This document shows, in pieces, positions 23,263-32,198 of a stretch of DNA of 50,350 bases (positions are counted from its first letter, which is position 1; each line of letters starts with the position of its first letter). The DNA is from Lentisphaera araneosa HTCC2155. GTDB lineage: Bacteria; Verrucomicrobiota; Lentisphaeria; Lentisphaerales; Lentisphaeraceae. Under the pieces are notes generated by a model. That model did not search any database, had not been told where the DNA came from, and was given only the letters and a program-made list of their open reading frames with translations. The stretch covers positions 1-50,350 of the forward strand of contig NZ_ABCK01000035.1 in assembly GCF_000170755.1 (NCBI RefSeq), in the 5' to 3' direction. The position numbers and the translations under genes are program-made.

Positions 23263-24342
23263 ATGGCTAAACGACAATTTCCCTGCAACTCCTGTGGAGC
23301 AGATTTATTATTTCTACCCGGTTCCAACAAAATGGAGTGCCCCTATTGCGGTAGCGCTAATGAATTAGAGGTGCCAGCTGAAGCGGTAGTCGAACACGAT
23401 TACTTGGCGAAGATGCGCGAACTTGAGGAGTGCCCTCAAGACGCGGACCTGGTTGAAATTAAAGAAGTGGACTGTGGCTCCTGTGGGGCAAAAACCACTT
23501 TGGGAAAGGAAGTTCAAGCGGGATCTTGTCCCTTTTGTGATACGCCTTTTGTAACCGAGCCTCACAGCGAAAAAGTGATTAAGCCCCATGCTTTATTACC
23601 TTTCAAGATTGATTCTAAACAAGGTATGAAGCAGTTCGAATCTTGGGTTTCGAGTCGTTGGTTTGCGCCGAATAAACTCAAAGAGTACGCTAGACGTTCT
23701 GAAAAGCTCCAAGGGATTTATTTAGCCCACTGGACTTACGATACGAGTACATCGACAGATTATAGTGGCTCGCGCGGGCAACATTATTATGTGACAGAGT
23801 CTTATACAGACTCAGAAGGTAATAGCAAAACTCGTCAGGTGCGCAAGACGCGTTGGTATCCGGTGTGTGGTCATGTTTACAATGTGTTTGATGATATTTT
23901 AATTGTGGCGAATGATTCTTTACCGCGCAAATACACCAAGGAACTCGAGCCCTGGGACCTCCAGGAACTCGTTCCTTTTGCGGATGAATACTTGAGTGGT
24001 TTTAAGTCTGAACATTACTCGGTGAGTTTGCGTCAGGGTTTTGATATGGCAAAAGAAGAAGCGAGCCCTGAGATTCGTCAGTCGATTAAACGCGATATTG
24101 GCGGTGATGAGCAAAGAATCCATAACTTCTATACGGATTGGAATGAAGTCAGTTTTAAGCACATTTTGCTTCCTGTTTGGGTATCGGCCTATCGTTTTCA
24201 TGATAAAGTCTACCGAGTTGTGATCAATGCGCGTACGGGTGAAGTTCAAGGTGAACGTCCTTATAGCTGGGTGAAAATTACTTTAGCCGTATTGGCGGTT
24301 CTTGCGCTTATCGCAATTGTTGTTGTCTTATTTAATAAGTGA
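23263..24342 (+). CDS. YdjG-like double zinc-ribbon membrane protein
   Basis: The ATG at 23263 gives 359 residues. Two zinc ribbons open the protein: CNSCGADL with CPYCGSA, then CGSCGAKT with CPFCDTPF. A large middle domain with WTYDTSTSTDYSGSRGQ and YPVCGHVYNVFDD follows, and one transmembrane helix closes it (LAVLAVLALIAIVVVLF). This is the TFIIB-like zinc-ribbon family of Bacillus YdjG, which tethers an SPFH partner to the membrane. It begins 10 bp after the YdjI-like gene. A longer in-frame start would lie in the upstream gene and is not supported. Confidence 0.87.
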   Translation: MAKRQFPCNSCGADLLFLPGSNKMECPYCGSANELEVPAEAVVEHDYLAKMRELEECPQDADLVEIKEVDCGSCGAKTTLGKEVQAGSCPFCDTPFVTEPHSEKVIKPHALLPFKIDSKQGMKQFESWVSSRWFAPNKLKEYARRSEKLQGIYLAHWTYDTSTSTDYSGSRGQHYYVTESYTDSEGNSKTRQVRKTRWYPVCGHVYNVFDDILIVANDSLPRKYTKELEPWDLQELVPFADEYLSGFKSEHYSVSLRQGFDMAKEEASPEIRQSIKRDIGGDEQRIHNFYTDWNEVSFKHILLPVWVSAYRFHDKVYRVVINARTGEVQGERPYSWVKITLAVLAVLALIAIVVVLFNK

Positions 24343-24391
24343 TGCTTGTAAATTACTTGCGTTTAAAGTTTATGTTTAAGCGAGCTTCTTT

Positions 24392-24895
24392 ATGTCAGAA
24401 TTAAAGTACTTAAATGGTTATCCAGAAGATTTAATTCAGCAGATTCAGACTTTGATTGATCAAGATAAACTTGCGGCCTACCTTTTGAATAAATACCCAG
24501 TCAGTCACGATATTAAATCTGATAAAGCTCTTTATGAGCTAGCCATGGGCTTTAAAAATTCTTATCTCAAGAAGTCGGGTCCTTTGAGTAAAGTGATCTT
24601 TGATAGTAAAATTTCTCTTAAGCAACAGGCTCTTGGTTTACATAGTTATATTTCGCGTGTACAAGGGAAAAAATTAAAGGCTAAAAATGAAATTCGCATT
24701 GCGAGTGTGTTGAAAAATGTACCGAAAGAATTCTTGCTAGTGATTTTAGTTCATGAGCTCGCGCACCTAAAAGAAAAAGAACACAATAAAGCTTTTTATA
24801 AATTGTGTAAGCACATGGAAGCGCAGTATTTTCAGCTTGAGTTTGATTTGAGGGTGTACCTAACTCATTACGATAGTCATGGAAGTTTATATTAG
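24392..24895 (+). CDS. YgjP-like (DUF45) zinc metallopeptidase
   Basis: A 167-residue protein with VHELAHLKEKEHNKAFY: H121, E122, H125 and a third His at 131, the pattern of the YgjP/WLM gluzincin group. The N-terminal half has no recognised domain. No signal peptide is visible, so it should act in the cytosol. The gene follows the zinc-ribbon protein by 49 bp on the same strand and may be in the same transcript. It is followed by a string of stem-loops. Substrate unknown. Confidence 0.85.
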   Translation: MSELKYLNGYPEDLIQQIQTLIDQDKLAAYLLNKYPVSHDIKSDKALYELAMGFKNSYLKKSGPLSKVIFDSKISLKQQALGLHSYISRVQGKKLKAKNEIRIASVLKNVPKEFLLVILVHELAHLKEKEHNKAFYKLCKHMEAQYFQLEFDLRVYLTHYDSHGSLY

Positions 24896-24904
24896 GCAAA
24901 AAGA

Positions 24905-25005
24905 AAGCCCTGAAAAAATCAGGGCTTCAATGAGCCGAGGCTCAATATGTATCCTTTCAACCAGTCGGTCATCACTCAATTGACCTTTTGACTCACTCGT
25001 GAGTC
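24905..25005 (+). other. Cluster of four stem-loops after the metallopeptidase gene
   Basis: Within the 316-bp intergenic stretch four hairpins follow one another: AAGCCCTGA/TCAGGGCTT (24905-24927), TGAGCC/GGCTCA (24931-24944), GGTCA/TGACC (24967-24985) and GACTCAC/GTGAGTC (24990-25005). The first has a T-rich run only on the minus strand, so it is not a plain plus-strand terminator. They lie upstream of the rapA promoter and so belong to the 3' end of the previous transcript or to an independent small RNA. The rest of the stretch is AT-rich. Confidence 0.5.
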
Positions 25006-25158
25006 CATCCTATTTTGAAAATCTGTCTTATAAATTATCGGATAAACAGGGTGGAGTAAAGACTTGAAGTGAACTTTTGAGCTTTTTTTTAAGACTTTAA
25101 ACAAAAAATGTAGCTTTTTATGTTAAAACTCCGTTTATTGCTGCGATTTAAGTGCAGG

Positions 25159-25186
25159 TTGACAAAAATTGAGCTCGGATTATAGG
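25159..25186 (+). promoter_or_regulatory. Predicted sigma70 promoter of rapA
   Basis: TTGACA at 25159-25164 and TATAGG at 25181-25186 with a 16-nt spacer. Transcription would begin near 25193, just before the AGGA ribosome site of rapA. Confidence 0.45.
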
Positions 25187-25211
25187 AGAGCAAGTAAAAA
25201 AGGATTTCACA

Positions 25212-28043
25212 ATGTATAGAGCAGGTCAACGCTATTTTTCTGAATCTGAGCCAGAGTTGGGCTTAGGTGTCGTTTTAAAACATGAGTTTGGTAATCTAGA
25301 GATATTATTTCCCGCAACTGAAACGCGTCGACTTTACGTGAGCGAAAGTGCCCCAGTGAAGCGAGTTGCTTTGCGAATCGGGCAAAGTTTTGACGCTGAA
25401 GGTGAAGACTTTAAAATCACTGAAATTCGTGAAGAAGATGGAAATTTTCTCTATATAAATGCCAAAGGCCAAGAAGTTCGTGAATTTCAATTGCCAAACC
25501 ACTTGAGCCTCAGTGGCCCCGAAGATCGCCTAATGATGGGCAGCTTCGATGATCCCCATTTATTTGATTTGAGACGTCGTACACTGATGCATCAGAGTGA
25601 ACAATTAAGTTCAGAGATTTACGGTTTTCAGGGTGCGCGCTTGGATTTATTACCGCACCAGTTTTATGTGGCAGATGAAGTGAGCTCGATGGCGAAACCT
25701 CGCGTTTTATTAGCCGATGAAGTTGGGCTAGGGAAAACTATTGAAGCGGGCTTGATCTTACATAGATTGCTTTTACGTGGGGATGTGACGCGAGTTTTGA
25801 TCTTGTTGCCGGATGCATTACAAAACCAATGGTTTGTGGAAATGTACCGTAAATTCAATCTCTGGTTTTCGCTTATCGATGATGAGCGTTTTAAAGCCGT
25901 TGAAGCGAATCCAGATAATGATAATCCCTTTTTGGATGATCCACTCATTATATGTAGTACTGAATATGCTGCGGCCTCCGCAAAAGTTTCTGAAGCCATT
26001 GTTCAAGGTGAGTGGGATCTGATTATTGTGGATGAAGCGCATCACATATCGTGGAGGCCCGAAACAGTTTCAAATGAGTATCTCTTAGTGGAAGAGCTCG
26101 CAAAGAAAGTGGAGCGCCTCGTGTTGCTTACGGCAACGCCAGATCAGCTTGGAGAAGAGTCTCATTTTGCACGCTTACGTTTATTGGATCCGGATCGCTT
26201 TTATGATCTTGACGTTTTTAAAAATGAGCAATCGCAATACCGCGACAAAGTTAAGGGCCTCGACAAGTTATTAGAGGCTGAAAAGCTCGATGCCAAAGCA
26301 ATGAAACTCTGTGAGAAGTTATTGGGCGATCAGCATCCTCTTTTAGAACGTTTAAAAAAAGAAGTTTTAGAAGGCCAATTACGTCACGAATTATTGAGAG
26401 AGCTGATTGATCGTCACGGGACTTCACGGGTGATTTTTCGAAATACGCGAAAAGTCATGGAAAACTTCCCCGTTCGTTGCCCACGCCCGATTGGACTCGA
26501 AGCTGCAGATTTGGATTTCGTGGGAAAAGAAGCCTCACAAATTTTAGAAGAAAGTGATTTAGACCTTTTTGTTTGTCCCGAGAAAAACGTCAAAGTGCAA
26601 TGGATCTGCGAGACTTTAAAAGAAAAAGTGGATGAGAAGTTCTTACTGATTTGCTCGAGTCGCGAAAAAGTTGAGGCGATTGAGCAAGGAATTCGCCAAC
26701 ACATGGAATTAAAAATGGCGGTGTTTCATGAGGGTTTGAGTTTAAATCAACGCGATCGCAATGCTGTTTTCTTTTCTCAAGATACTGGGGCACGTTTATT
26801 GATTTGTTCGGAAATTGGTTCCGAGGGTAGAAACTTTCAGTTTTGCCAAAACTTAATTCTCTTTGACCTACCGATGAATCCAGGCTTGCTGGAGCAACGA
26901 ATTGGTCGCTTAGATCGCATTGGACAAACAGCAGATATACAGATCTTTTACCCTTATAGAAAGTCGAGTGTCGAATCGGTTTTAGCTGACTTTTATAGTT
27001 TGGGTTTAGATGCCTTTGCACGTCCTTTACACGGGGGTGAAAAAATGACTCAAGAATTAAAGCCCTACTTAGAAGAAGTAATTGTTCAGTGGGCGGAAAA
27101 GATTGAGGGTGCTTCAGAAGCTTTAGCGGAGCTCTTGAAAGTCTCTTCTAAATTGGCCACTGAAACCAAGTGCCAACTCGAAGAGGGACGCGATCATTTA
27201 CTCGAACTTTACTCATTTGATCCTGAGCGAGGCTATGAGATTTGTCAGAGTTTGCGTAAGACCGATAATGAAGGGGCCTTATTTAAATATTTAGAAGACT
27301 TGTTTGATTATCTAGGCGTGGACTGTCGCGATGTGGAAGATGCCGTTTATAAAATCGAGCCAGGCCAAAATTTACTTTGTGATTTACCTGGTTTGAGTCG
27401 AGAAGGTAATTTAATCGCCACACAACGTGCCGAAACCTTACAGAGAGAAGATGTGGCATTGATGACTTGGGAACACCCACTCTTGCGTTCTGGCATGGAT
27501 ATTTTATCTTCAGGTGAGTCGGGGAACAATTGTTTTGCGATATGTGTCGATCCCTCAAGTCGAAGTATTATTTTGGAAGCTGTTTTAGTCTTGGAGTGTT
27601 TACTCCCGGCGAAGAGTGGGGTGAATCGCTTCTTGCCACCGACCCCAATTTTTGTGCGAGTCGATCATAGGGGACGTAATTTAAGTACAGAAATTGTTTA
27701 CGAAGAATGTGATTTAGAGCTGGGCGATCCCATGCGTTTGATGGATAAGTCCGCAGTGAAAGAGCAATTGTTGCCTGAAATGTTGCGAATTACGCAAAAA
27801 CTCGCACAAGAAAAATCAGTAAAAATCATCGATGAAGCTCAAGTAAAAGTAAAAGCTTATTTCGCTAGTGAAATGGCGCGTTTAAAAGATTTACAAGAAA
27901 AAAATAGCTTCATCAAAGATGAAGAGATCAATGATTTGAATAATGCTTTTGAACTCTTGATGACCGAGATTCCTAAATCGCGAATTCGTCAAGATGCCCT
28001 GCGTTTAGTATGGAAGGGATCAGAAAACTATTTGGATGGCTAG
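25212..28043 (+). CDS. rapA: RNA polymerase-associated SWI2/SNF2 helicase RapA
   Basis: A 943-residue Swi2/Snf2 ATPase that recycles RNA polymerase. The N-terminal region (1-110) is the Tudor-like part. Helicase motifs include LADEVGLGKTIEAG (GLGKT 172-176), VDEAHHISW, LLTATPDQLGEESHFARLRLLDPDRF (a RapA-specific block), and QRIGRLDRIGQT. The length matches E. coli RapA (968). It has its own probable promoter, TTGACA/TATAGG, and an AGGA 7 nt before the ATG. Rather isolated from transcription genes, it is followed by an orphan replication initiator 108 bp downstream. Confidence 0.94.
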   Translation: MYRAGQRYFSESEPELGLGVVLKHEFGNLEILFPATETRRLYVSESAPVKRVALRIGQSFDAEGEDFKITEIREEDGNFLYINAKGQEVREFQLPNHLSLSGPEDRLMMGSFDDPHLFDLRRRTLMHQSEQLSSEIYGFQGARLDLLPHQFYVADEVSSMAKPRVLLADEVGLGKTIEAGLILHRLLLRGDVTRVLILLPDALQNQWFVEMYRKFNLWFSLIDDERFKAVEANPDNDNPFLDDPLIICSTEYAAASAKVSEAIVQGEWDLIIVDEAHHISWRPETVSNEYLLVEELAKKVERLVLLTATPDQLGEESHFARLRLLDPDRFYDLDVFKNEQSQYRDKVKGLDKLLEAEKLDAKAMKLCEKLLGDQHPLLERLKKEVLEGQLRHELLRELIDRHGTSRVIFRNTRKVMENFPVRCPRPIGLEAADLDFVGKEASQILEESDLDLFVCPEKNVKVQWICETLKEKVDEKFLLICSSREKVEAIEQGIRQHMELKMAVFHEGLSLNQRDRNAVFFSQDTGARLLICSEIGSEGRNFQFCQNLILFDLPMNPGLLEQRIGRLDRIGQTADIQIFYPYRKSSVESVLADFYSLGLDAFARPLHGGEKMTQELKPYLEEVIVQWAEKIEGASEALAELLKVSSKLATETKCQLEEGRDHLLELYSFDPERGYEICQSLRKTDNEGALFKYLEDLFDYLGVDCRDVEDAVYKIEPGQNLLCDLPGLSREGNLIATQRAETLQREDVALMTWEHPLLRSGMDILSSGESGNNCFAICVDPSSRSIILEAVLVLECLLPAKSGVNRFLPPTPIFVRVDHRGRNLSTEIVYEECDLELGDPMRLMDKSAVKEQLLPEMLRITQKLAQEKSVKIIDEAQVKVKAYFASEMARLKDLQEKNSFIKDEEINDLNNAFELLMTEIPKSRIRQDALRLVWKGSENYLDG

Positions 28044-28151
28044 CTCGAATGTGAAAAGCTCGGTAGAATGCTATGGAGCTAGAGACTTGTGCACTTGCAA
28101 AGGGAAGCTAATGAAATTAGAGTGTGAGTCTCTCAAAAATGGTGTGTTTAA

Positions 28152-29585
28152 ATGAATAAAGTTGCGAAAAGTAGAAAAGATCGATATGTCGCCAAAGGTA
28201 ATGACCTTGTGGAGGCAAAGCGCAGTATGCATTTGACTACTCGAGAGCGCAAACTTGTGGCCTATATGGTTTCCTGTATCAGCCCTTACGATGATGACTT
28301 TAAAGAGTACCGTTTTCCCATAGAAGATTTCATTCAGTTCTTTTCGATTAAAGATAAAAATGCTCCCAAAGAGTATGAAAGAATTGCCCATGGGATCATG
28401 TCCAAGCCCTTTACGGTCGAAAACGATGTGGAACGCTTTACAGCGACGTGGTTGAGTGAGGCTAAGTACCATAAAAAACAGAAGATTTTCACCTTTCGCT
28501 TCACGCCATCTCTTAAACGTTACTTAATTCAGCTGAAGAAATTTTATACGCGCTACAAGATGATTAACCTGATTCATATGGAGAACTGTTACTCAGAATC
28601 CGTTTATGAATTGCTTAAGCAATATGAGACGATTGGCAAGCGCAGTGTTAGTATGGAAAAGATGCGTACAATGCTGGGCTTGGAGCGTAAATATCCACTT
28701 TATTCAAACTTTCGAGTCAAGGTCTTAGAACCTGCAGTCGAGGAAATTAACAAGTACTCAGATATCAATATTGCCTACCAAGAAGTGAAAGAGGGGCGTA
28801 AGATTAGTGGTCTAAATTTTGAGATTAAACCGGACCCGAATAATGAATTCATTAAAGAAGGTTTAGAGAAATATAATTACTTGGGATCAAGTGAAGACTT
28901 TGCCAATCAATCTGACTCTGACAAAGAAAAATCACTCAATCAGCATGAATTGCCCGACGAAATCCCTGATGATCTCAAAGCAATTTTCCAACGCTTAGTC
29001 GAAGAGTTTCAATTTGAGCGAGAAGAAGCTCATGTCTTAGCCGTGAAATATGATGAATCCTATTTGGAAGCTAATCTTAAGCTTACTTTAGAGCGTGTGC
29101 TCAAAAATCGTAAGCGTGGGATTCAGACGGATATTACACGTTATGCTAGATCCGCAATTATGCGCAATTACGCCGGTGATAATGAAGAACTTAGTGCCGC
29201 AACACCTTCGGAAGTTGCATCTGCCCAAGGTGATCGTCGTCGTGCCATAGAAAGCTTTGTGGAACGAGCTCATCAAGCTTGGTATAAAAAAGCCGTGGAT
29301 AAATTCATTCAATCCGAGGGCTCGAAGCACTTGAAAGCCTTCTCAAAATACTTAATGACTCAAGCGGAGCAGGGGATTTATGCCCCCATTAATGAACTCC
29401 TTCTCACGAATGGTTTAAAGCATCCCCAAGTGAAAGCGTATTTCCATAGCTGGATTGTCGAGAAAGAGAATCTCAAGGACCTCTTCAACAAAAAAATGTT
29501 CATGGATGAACAGGGCTATGTCATCGAAAATGAGGGTGACATTAAAGCACGCCTAATGAGACGTGGCCGCTTAATGGAAGTATAA
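28152..29585 (+). CDS. RepB/Rep_3-type replication initiator protein, orphan
   Basis: A 477-residue protein whose first 230 residues resemble the double winged-helix initiators of theta-replicating plasmids: HLTTRERKLVAYMVSCI, KPFTVEN, FTFRFTPSLKRYLIQLKKFYTRY, CYSESVYELLKQY, and YSNFRVKVLEPAVEEINKYSDI. The C-terminal half (LPDEIPDDLKAIFQRLVEEF onward) is helical and not recognised. No iterons, parA or mobilisation genes are seen within the window, and neighbours are chromosomal. It could be a remnant of an integrated plasmid or a domesticated initiator. The ORF is intact. The ATG has no strong ribosome site. Confidence 0.82.
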   Translation: MNKVAKSRKDRYVAKGNDLVEAKRSMHLTTRERKLVAYMVSCISPYDDDFKEYRFPIEDFIQFFSIKDKNAPKEYERIAHGIMSKPFTVENDVERFTATWLSEAKYHKKQKIFTFRFTPSLKRYLIQLKKFYTRYKMINLIHMENCYSESVYELLKQYETIGKRSVSMEKMRTMLGLERKYPLYSNFRVKVLEPAVEEINKYSDINIAYQEVKEGRKISGLNFEIKPDPNNEFIKEGLEKYNYLGSSEDFANQSDSDKEKSLNQHELPDEIPDDLKAIFQRLVEEFQFEREEAHVLAVKYDESYLEANLKLTLERVLKNRKRGIQTDITRYARSAIMRNYAGDNEELSAATPSEVASAQGDRRRAIESFVERAHQAWYKKAVDKFIQSEGSKHLKAFSKYLMTQAEQGIYAPINELLLTNGLKHPQVKAYFHSWIVEKENLKDLFNKKMFMDEQGYVIENEGDIKARLMRRGRLMEV

Positions 29586-29615
29586 AAAAAATGAGTGATG
29601 CGAAGCATCACTCAT
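29584..29615 (-). terminator. Rho-independent terminator of the DUF3313/trpF run
   Basis: On the minus strand ATGAGTGATGC pairs with GCATCACTCAT around a TTC loop, followed by seven T. It begins 22 bp after the lipoprotein stop and touches the end of the convergent Rep gene. Confidence 0.85.
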
Positions 29616-29637
29616 AATAGAAAAGTTGAATAAGAAT

Positions 29638-30291
29638 TTAGAGGTTCTTTTTCATGTAGTTACCTGTGTTTTTCGCCCATTTATCAAGCGTCTTCTTGAT
29701 GTCATCCATCGTGATTTGATTCTCTTCATCGATATTTGATCCAAAGTCTTTTCTCACAACAGCAATTTGTGCTTCGTTAGTGATGGAGTCAACGAGCTCC
29801 GCTTCAACATTAAGAACAGTTGCTTTGTCTCTAAAACCTGTTAATTCACCAGCTGATGTGACGACAAAAGTAATGGGAATATAGGAGTACCATTTATAAT
29901 CTTGGATGGTTTTATCTATAGAAGTAATGGCAATTCTTAATCGAGCTACACCTTGACCAGGAGAATCAGCTAATTTAACCGTTTTAGATAGTTCTGATTT
30001 GAGAGCCTTATTAAAATGATCAAGCATGACTTTAGTTGTTTGCTTAGACATGTCATCATCAGAAGGTAAGTCAGGGTAGAGGGCAACGGGCTCGAGTAAT
30101 ATGGAGTGATACTTACCTTTTTTGAAGGCATCACTTGTCCAGGCTAGTACATCGACTCCATCAGAAGCTTCGGTCTCTTTTAAATGTTTATAGCTTTTTA
30201 AGAATCCGGAGTATTCTTTCTCGTCTACAGTTTTACTCGCACAGCCTAAAAATAGGGCTGAGAGAAGAAGGGTGAGGATAGTTTTTTTCAT
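29638..30291 (-). CDS. DUF3313-family lipoprotein
   Basis: From the ATG at 30291 the product is 217 residues, with a lipoprotein signal (KKTILTLLLSALFLGC, acceptor Cys17). Features such as YSGFLKSY, VLLEPVALYPDL-like text (SILLEPVALYPD), ARLRIAITSI and the final KKTLDKWAK fit the DUF3313 family of outer-membrane-associated lipoproteins, whose function is unknown. An upstream in-frame extension would overlap trpF and destroys the signal peptide, so it is rejected. It lies 34 bp downstream of trpF, on the same strand, and ends in a strong terminator. Confidence 0.85.
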   Translation of the reverse strand: MKKTILTLLLSALFLGCASKTVDEKEYSGFLKSYKHLKETEASDGVDVLAWTSDAFKKGKYHSILLEPVALYPDLPSDDDMSKQTTKVMLDHFNKALKSELSKTVKLADSPGQGVARLRIAITSIDKTIQDYKWYSYIPITFVVTSAGELTGFRDKATVLNVEAELVDSITNEAQIAVVRKDFGSNIDEENQITMDDIKKTLDKWAKNTGNYMKKNL

Positions 30292-30325
30292 AGAGTTATA
30301 CCTTGAGCTTTTAGAGTAAGTGAAC

Positions 30326-30955
30326 TTAACAGTTGCTTTTATTAAGTTTGTTAAAGAAGAGATCAATTTTTTGTGAAGATTTAATGCCTGGTGAAGTTTC
30401 GACTCCAGAAGAAAGGTCTAGGCCTTGTGCTTCAGTAATATTTAGGGCTTCAGCAAAGTTTTCTAGCTTAATGCCACCAGCAATGAGTACGGGCTTTGTA
30501 GATCTATCTACAAATGCCTTACTTAGCTTCCAATCGCCAAGTTCTCCAGTACCTCCAGGTAAAGAAGCGTTTTTAGGTGCGGCATCAAGGACAAATTTTG
30601 AGCATGGGAATTCGAGCTCTCGCTCAATTTGAGCTTCATCTTTTAAGCGCACGGCTCTCCATACATCACAAGTGAAAGATTTTGCGAACTCCGCATTTTC
30701 ATCCCCATGAAATTGAAGCGTATCAATGCCGGCGTCAAGATAAGCTTGGATATCCTCTTTATTCATGTTAACAACAACCAAGACTCGGGCAATATTTGCG
30801 GGAATTATTTTGCACAGTTCGCGAACTTGCTCAGGAGTGACGTAGCGCGGTGAGGGAGGGTAAGCGACAAAGCCAATGGCGTCAGTTTTACGCTCAATTA
30901 ATTTGGCGATGTGTTCTTCTTTGCTAATGCCGCAAATTTTTATGTAGGGGCTCAT
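30326..30955 (-). CDS. trpF: Phosphoribosylanthranilate isomerase
   Basis: A 209-residue TIM barrel for the third step of tryptophan synthesis. It opens with YIKICGISKEEH (catalytic Cys) and contains GFVAYPPSPRYV, LQFHGDE, the catalytic Asp in FVLDAAP, VLIAGGI and GLDLSSGVETSPGIKS. The ATG at 30955 overlaps the stop of the DNA-binding/EIIA gene (ATGA), so the longer upstream reading is not used. No other trp gene is nearby; the fusion regulator upstream and the DUF3313 lipoprotein downstream are its operon partners. Confidence 0.94.
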   Translation of the reverse strand: MSPYIKICGISKEEHIAKLIERKTDAIGFVAYPPSPRYVTPEQVRELCKIIPANIARVLVVVNMNKEDIQAYLDAGIDTLQFHGDENAEFAKSFTCDVWRAVRLKDEAQIERELEFPCSKFVLDAAPKNASLPGGTGELGDWKLSKAFVDRSTKPVLIAGGIKLENFAEALNITEAQGLDLSSGVETSPGIKSSQKIDLFFNKLNKSNC

Positions 30956-31677
30956 TTCATGTTCTTTATTATTTCTGTTTCGCATTCCTCTAGAGCTTCT
31001 TGCATTTCTTCTGCATCATGAGCTTCGCGAAGGCGTTGGGCAAAATCAGTAGATTGGAATAGTAGAGCAATTCTTGAAAGCATATAGAGGTGGTGGCGAT
31101 CATCTACGGTGCAGGGCATTACAAATATATCGGTCAACTTATGGTCAGACGAACCAAAGGGAATACCGTTAGCCGACTTGCCGATTATAATCATATTCTC
31201 TAAATAGAGATAAGGACTATGGATTCGCGTGTGAGGGATAGCAATACCGCCGGCAATGCCCGTCGGACAAAGTTCTTCTCGTTCTTCAAGTAGGCGCAAG
31301 ATTTCTTCTTCATCAGTCGCATATCCCGTGTCAAAAGTAGCTTTTGCCAGAGCTTGAAGAGTTTTTTTACGTGTGCGACCAGGGAGGTCGGGGATCATGC
31401 AGCCTGGGAAGACGCATTGAGAGAGAAAGGCTTGATTATCATCGGGGGTATCAAAAAGATGAGAATCGATGCGTTTGTGGGTGGCGGTGATGGTTTTTTT
31501 GCAGGACTCAAGCATTCCTTGATTGGACCAGTCACGCAATTCAATTTTGCGAAAGACCACTTGACCACGTAAATAGTCGAAAGGTACGGAGCGTTTACGG
31601 ACTAGTTTTTCTAGTTCGTTTAGGCTTAAGTGCAGGTAGTCTGCAGCTTCGTTCATGTTTAACATTGAGTAAGGCAT
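30952..31677 (-). CDS. DNA-binding domain fused to a PTS EIIA (PtsN-like) domain
   Basis: A 241-residue fusion. Residues 3-58 are a MerR/excisionase-type helix-turn-helix (LNMNEAADYLHLSLNELEKLVRKRSVPFDY...VVFRKIELRDW). A C-terminal PTS EIIA type-2 domain (about 85-235) keeps the phospho-acceptor His149 in GGIAIPHTRI. No PTS permease or EI/HPr is in the window, so it should be regulatory: the phosphorylation state could tune DNA binding. It overlaps trpF by 4 nt. Regulatory mode is inferred; the architecture is clear. Confidence 0.87.
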   Translation of the reverse strand: MPYSMLNMNEAADYLHLSLNELEKLVRKRSVPFDYLRGQVVFRKIELRDWSNQGMLESCKKTITATHKRIDSHLFDTPDDNQAFLSQCVFPGCMIPDLPGRTRKKTLQALAKATFDTGYATDEEEILRLLEEREELCPTGIAGGIAIPHTRIHSPYLYLENMIIIGKSANGIPFGSSDHKLTDIFVMPCTVDDRHHLYMLSRIALLFQSTDFAQRLREAHDAEEMQEALEECETEIIKNMK

Positions 31678-31778
31678 GATAAAGAGGGCTTAAATTTTTA
31701 ATTTCTTTGAGTTGCAATTAGTAAGGTAAAGCTATATTGGAATTTATATCGCTTTTTTAATTTTGTGCAGGTTAATTT

Positions 31779-32156
31779 ATGAAAATCAAATCATTCGCTT
31801 TATTTGTTGCCGTTTTGGCAGTGCATTTAATCGTTGGTGGCGTGACTTGGGTCGTAACTCGTCAAGCTGGAGAACATGCGGCAGGTGAAGCTCAAGATGT
31901 TGAGCAAGTTCAAGGACAAGAAGCAGAGCCAGGTTCAAACGAAGTGCCAAAAACTGTTAACCCAGTGAAAAAACCAAAGCCTATCGTGCCGAGTTCGAAT
32001 CCAAAATCAAAAACCTACACAGTTAAAAGTGGTGATCGCTTATCAGTTATAGCGGGTCGCCATGGCGTGAGCGTTAAGAAGTTGATGGAAACGAACAAAA
32101 TCAAAGACCAAAACCGCATTTTTATCGGTCAAAAACTAACAATTCCTTTAGATTAA
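31779..32156 (+). CDS. LysM-domain membrane-anchored protein
   Basis: A 125-residue protein. An N-terminal transmembrane or signal-anchor helix (FALFVAVLAVHLIVGGVTWVV) leads to an acidic then Pro/Lys-rich linker and a C-terminal LysM domain, residues 77-124 (YTVKSGDRLSVIAGRHGV...QNRIFIGQKLTIP), which binds peptidoglycan. It probably spans from the inner membrane to the cell wall. The gene is alone, upstream of the serine tRNA. Fixed partner unknown. Confidence 0.87.
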   Translation: MKIKSFALFVAVLAVHLIVGGVTWVVTRQAGEHAAGEAQDVEQVQGQEAEPGSNEVPKTVNPVKKPKPIVPSSNPKSKTYTVKSGDRLSVIAGRHGVSVKKLMETNKIKDQNRIFIGQKLTIPLD

Positions 32157-32198
32157 TAGAGAACTCAAAAAAACTTAATTTTCTTTAAAGGACTGTGT

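Noticed and set aside
30292-30366. Upstream extension of the DUF3313 lipoprotein
   Set aside because: It would overlap trpF and bury a clean lipoprotein signal peptide that begins at the internal ATG 30291.
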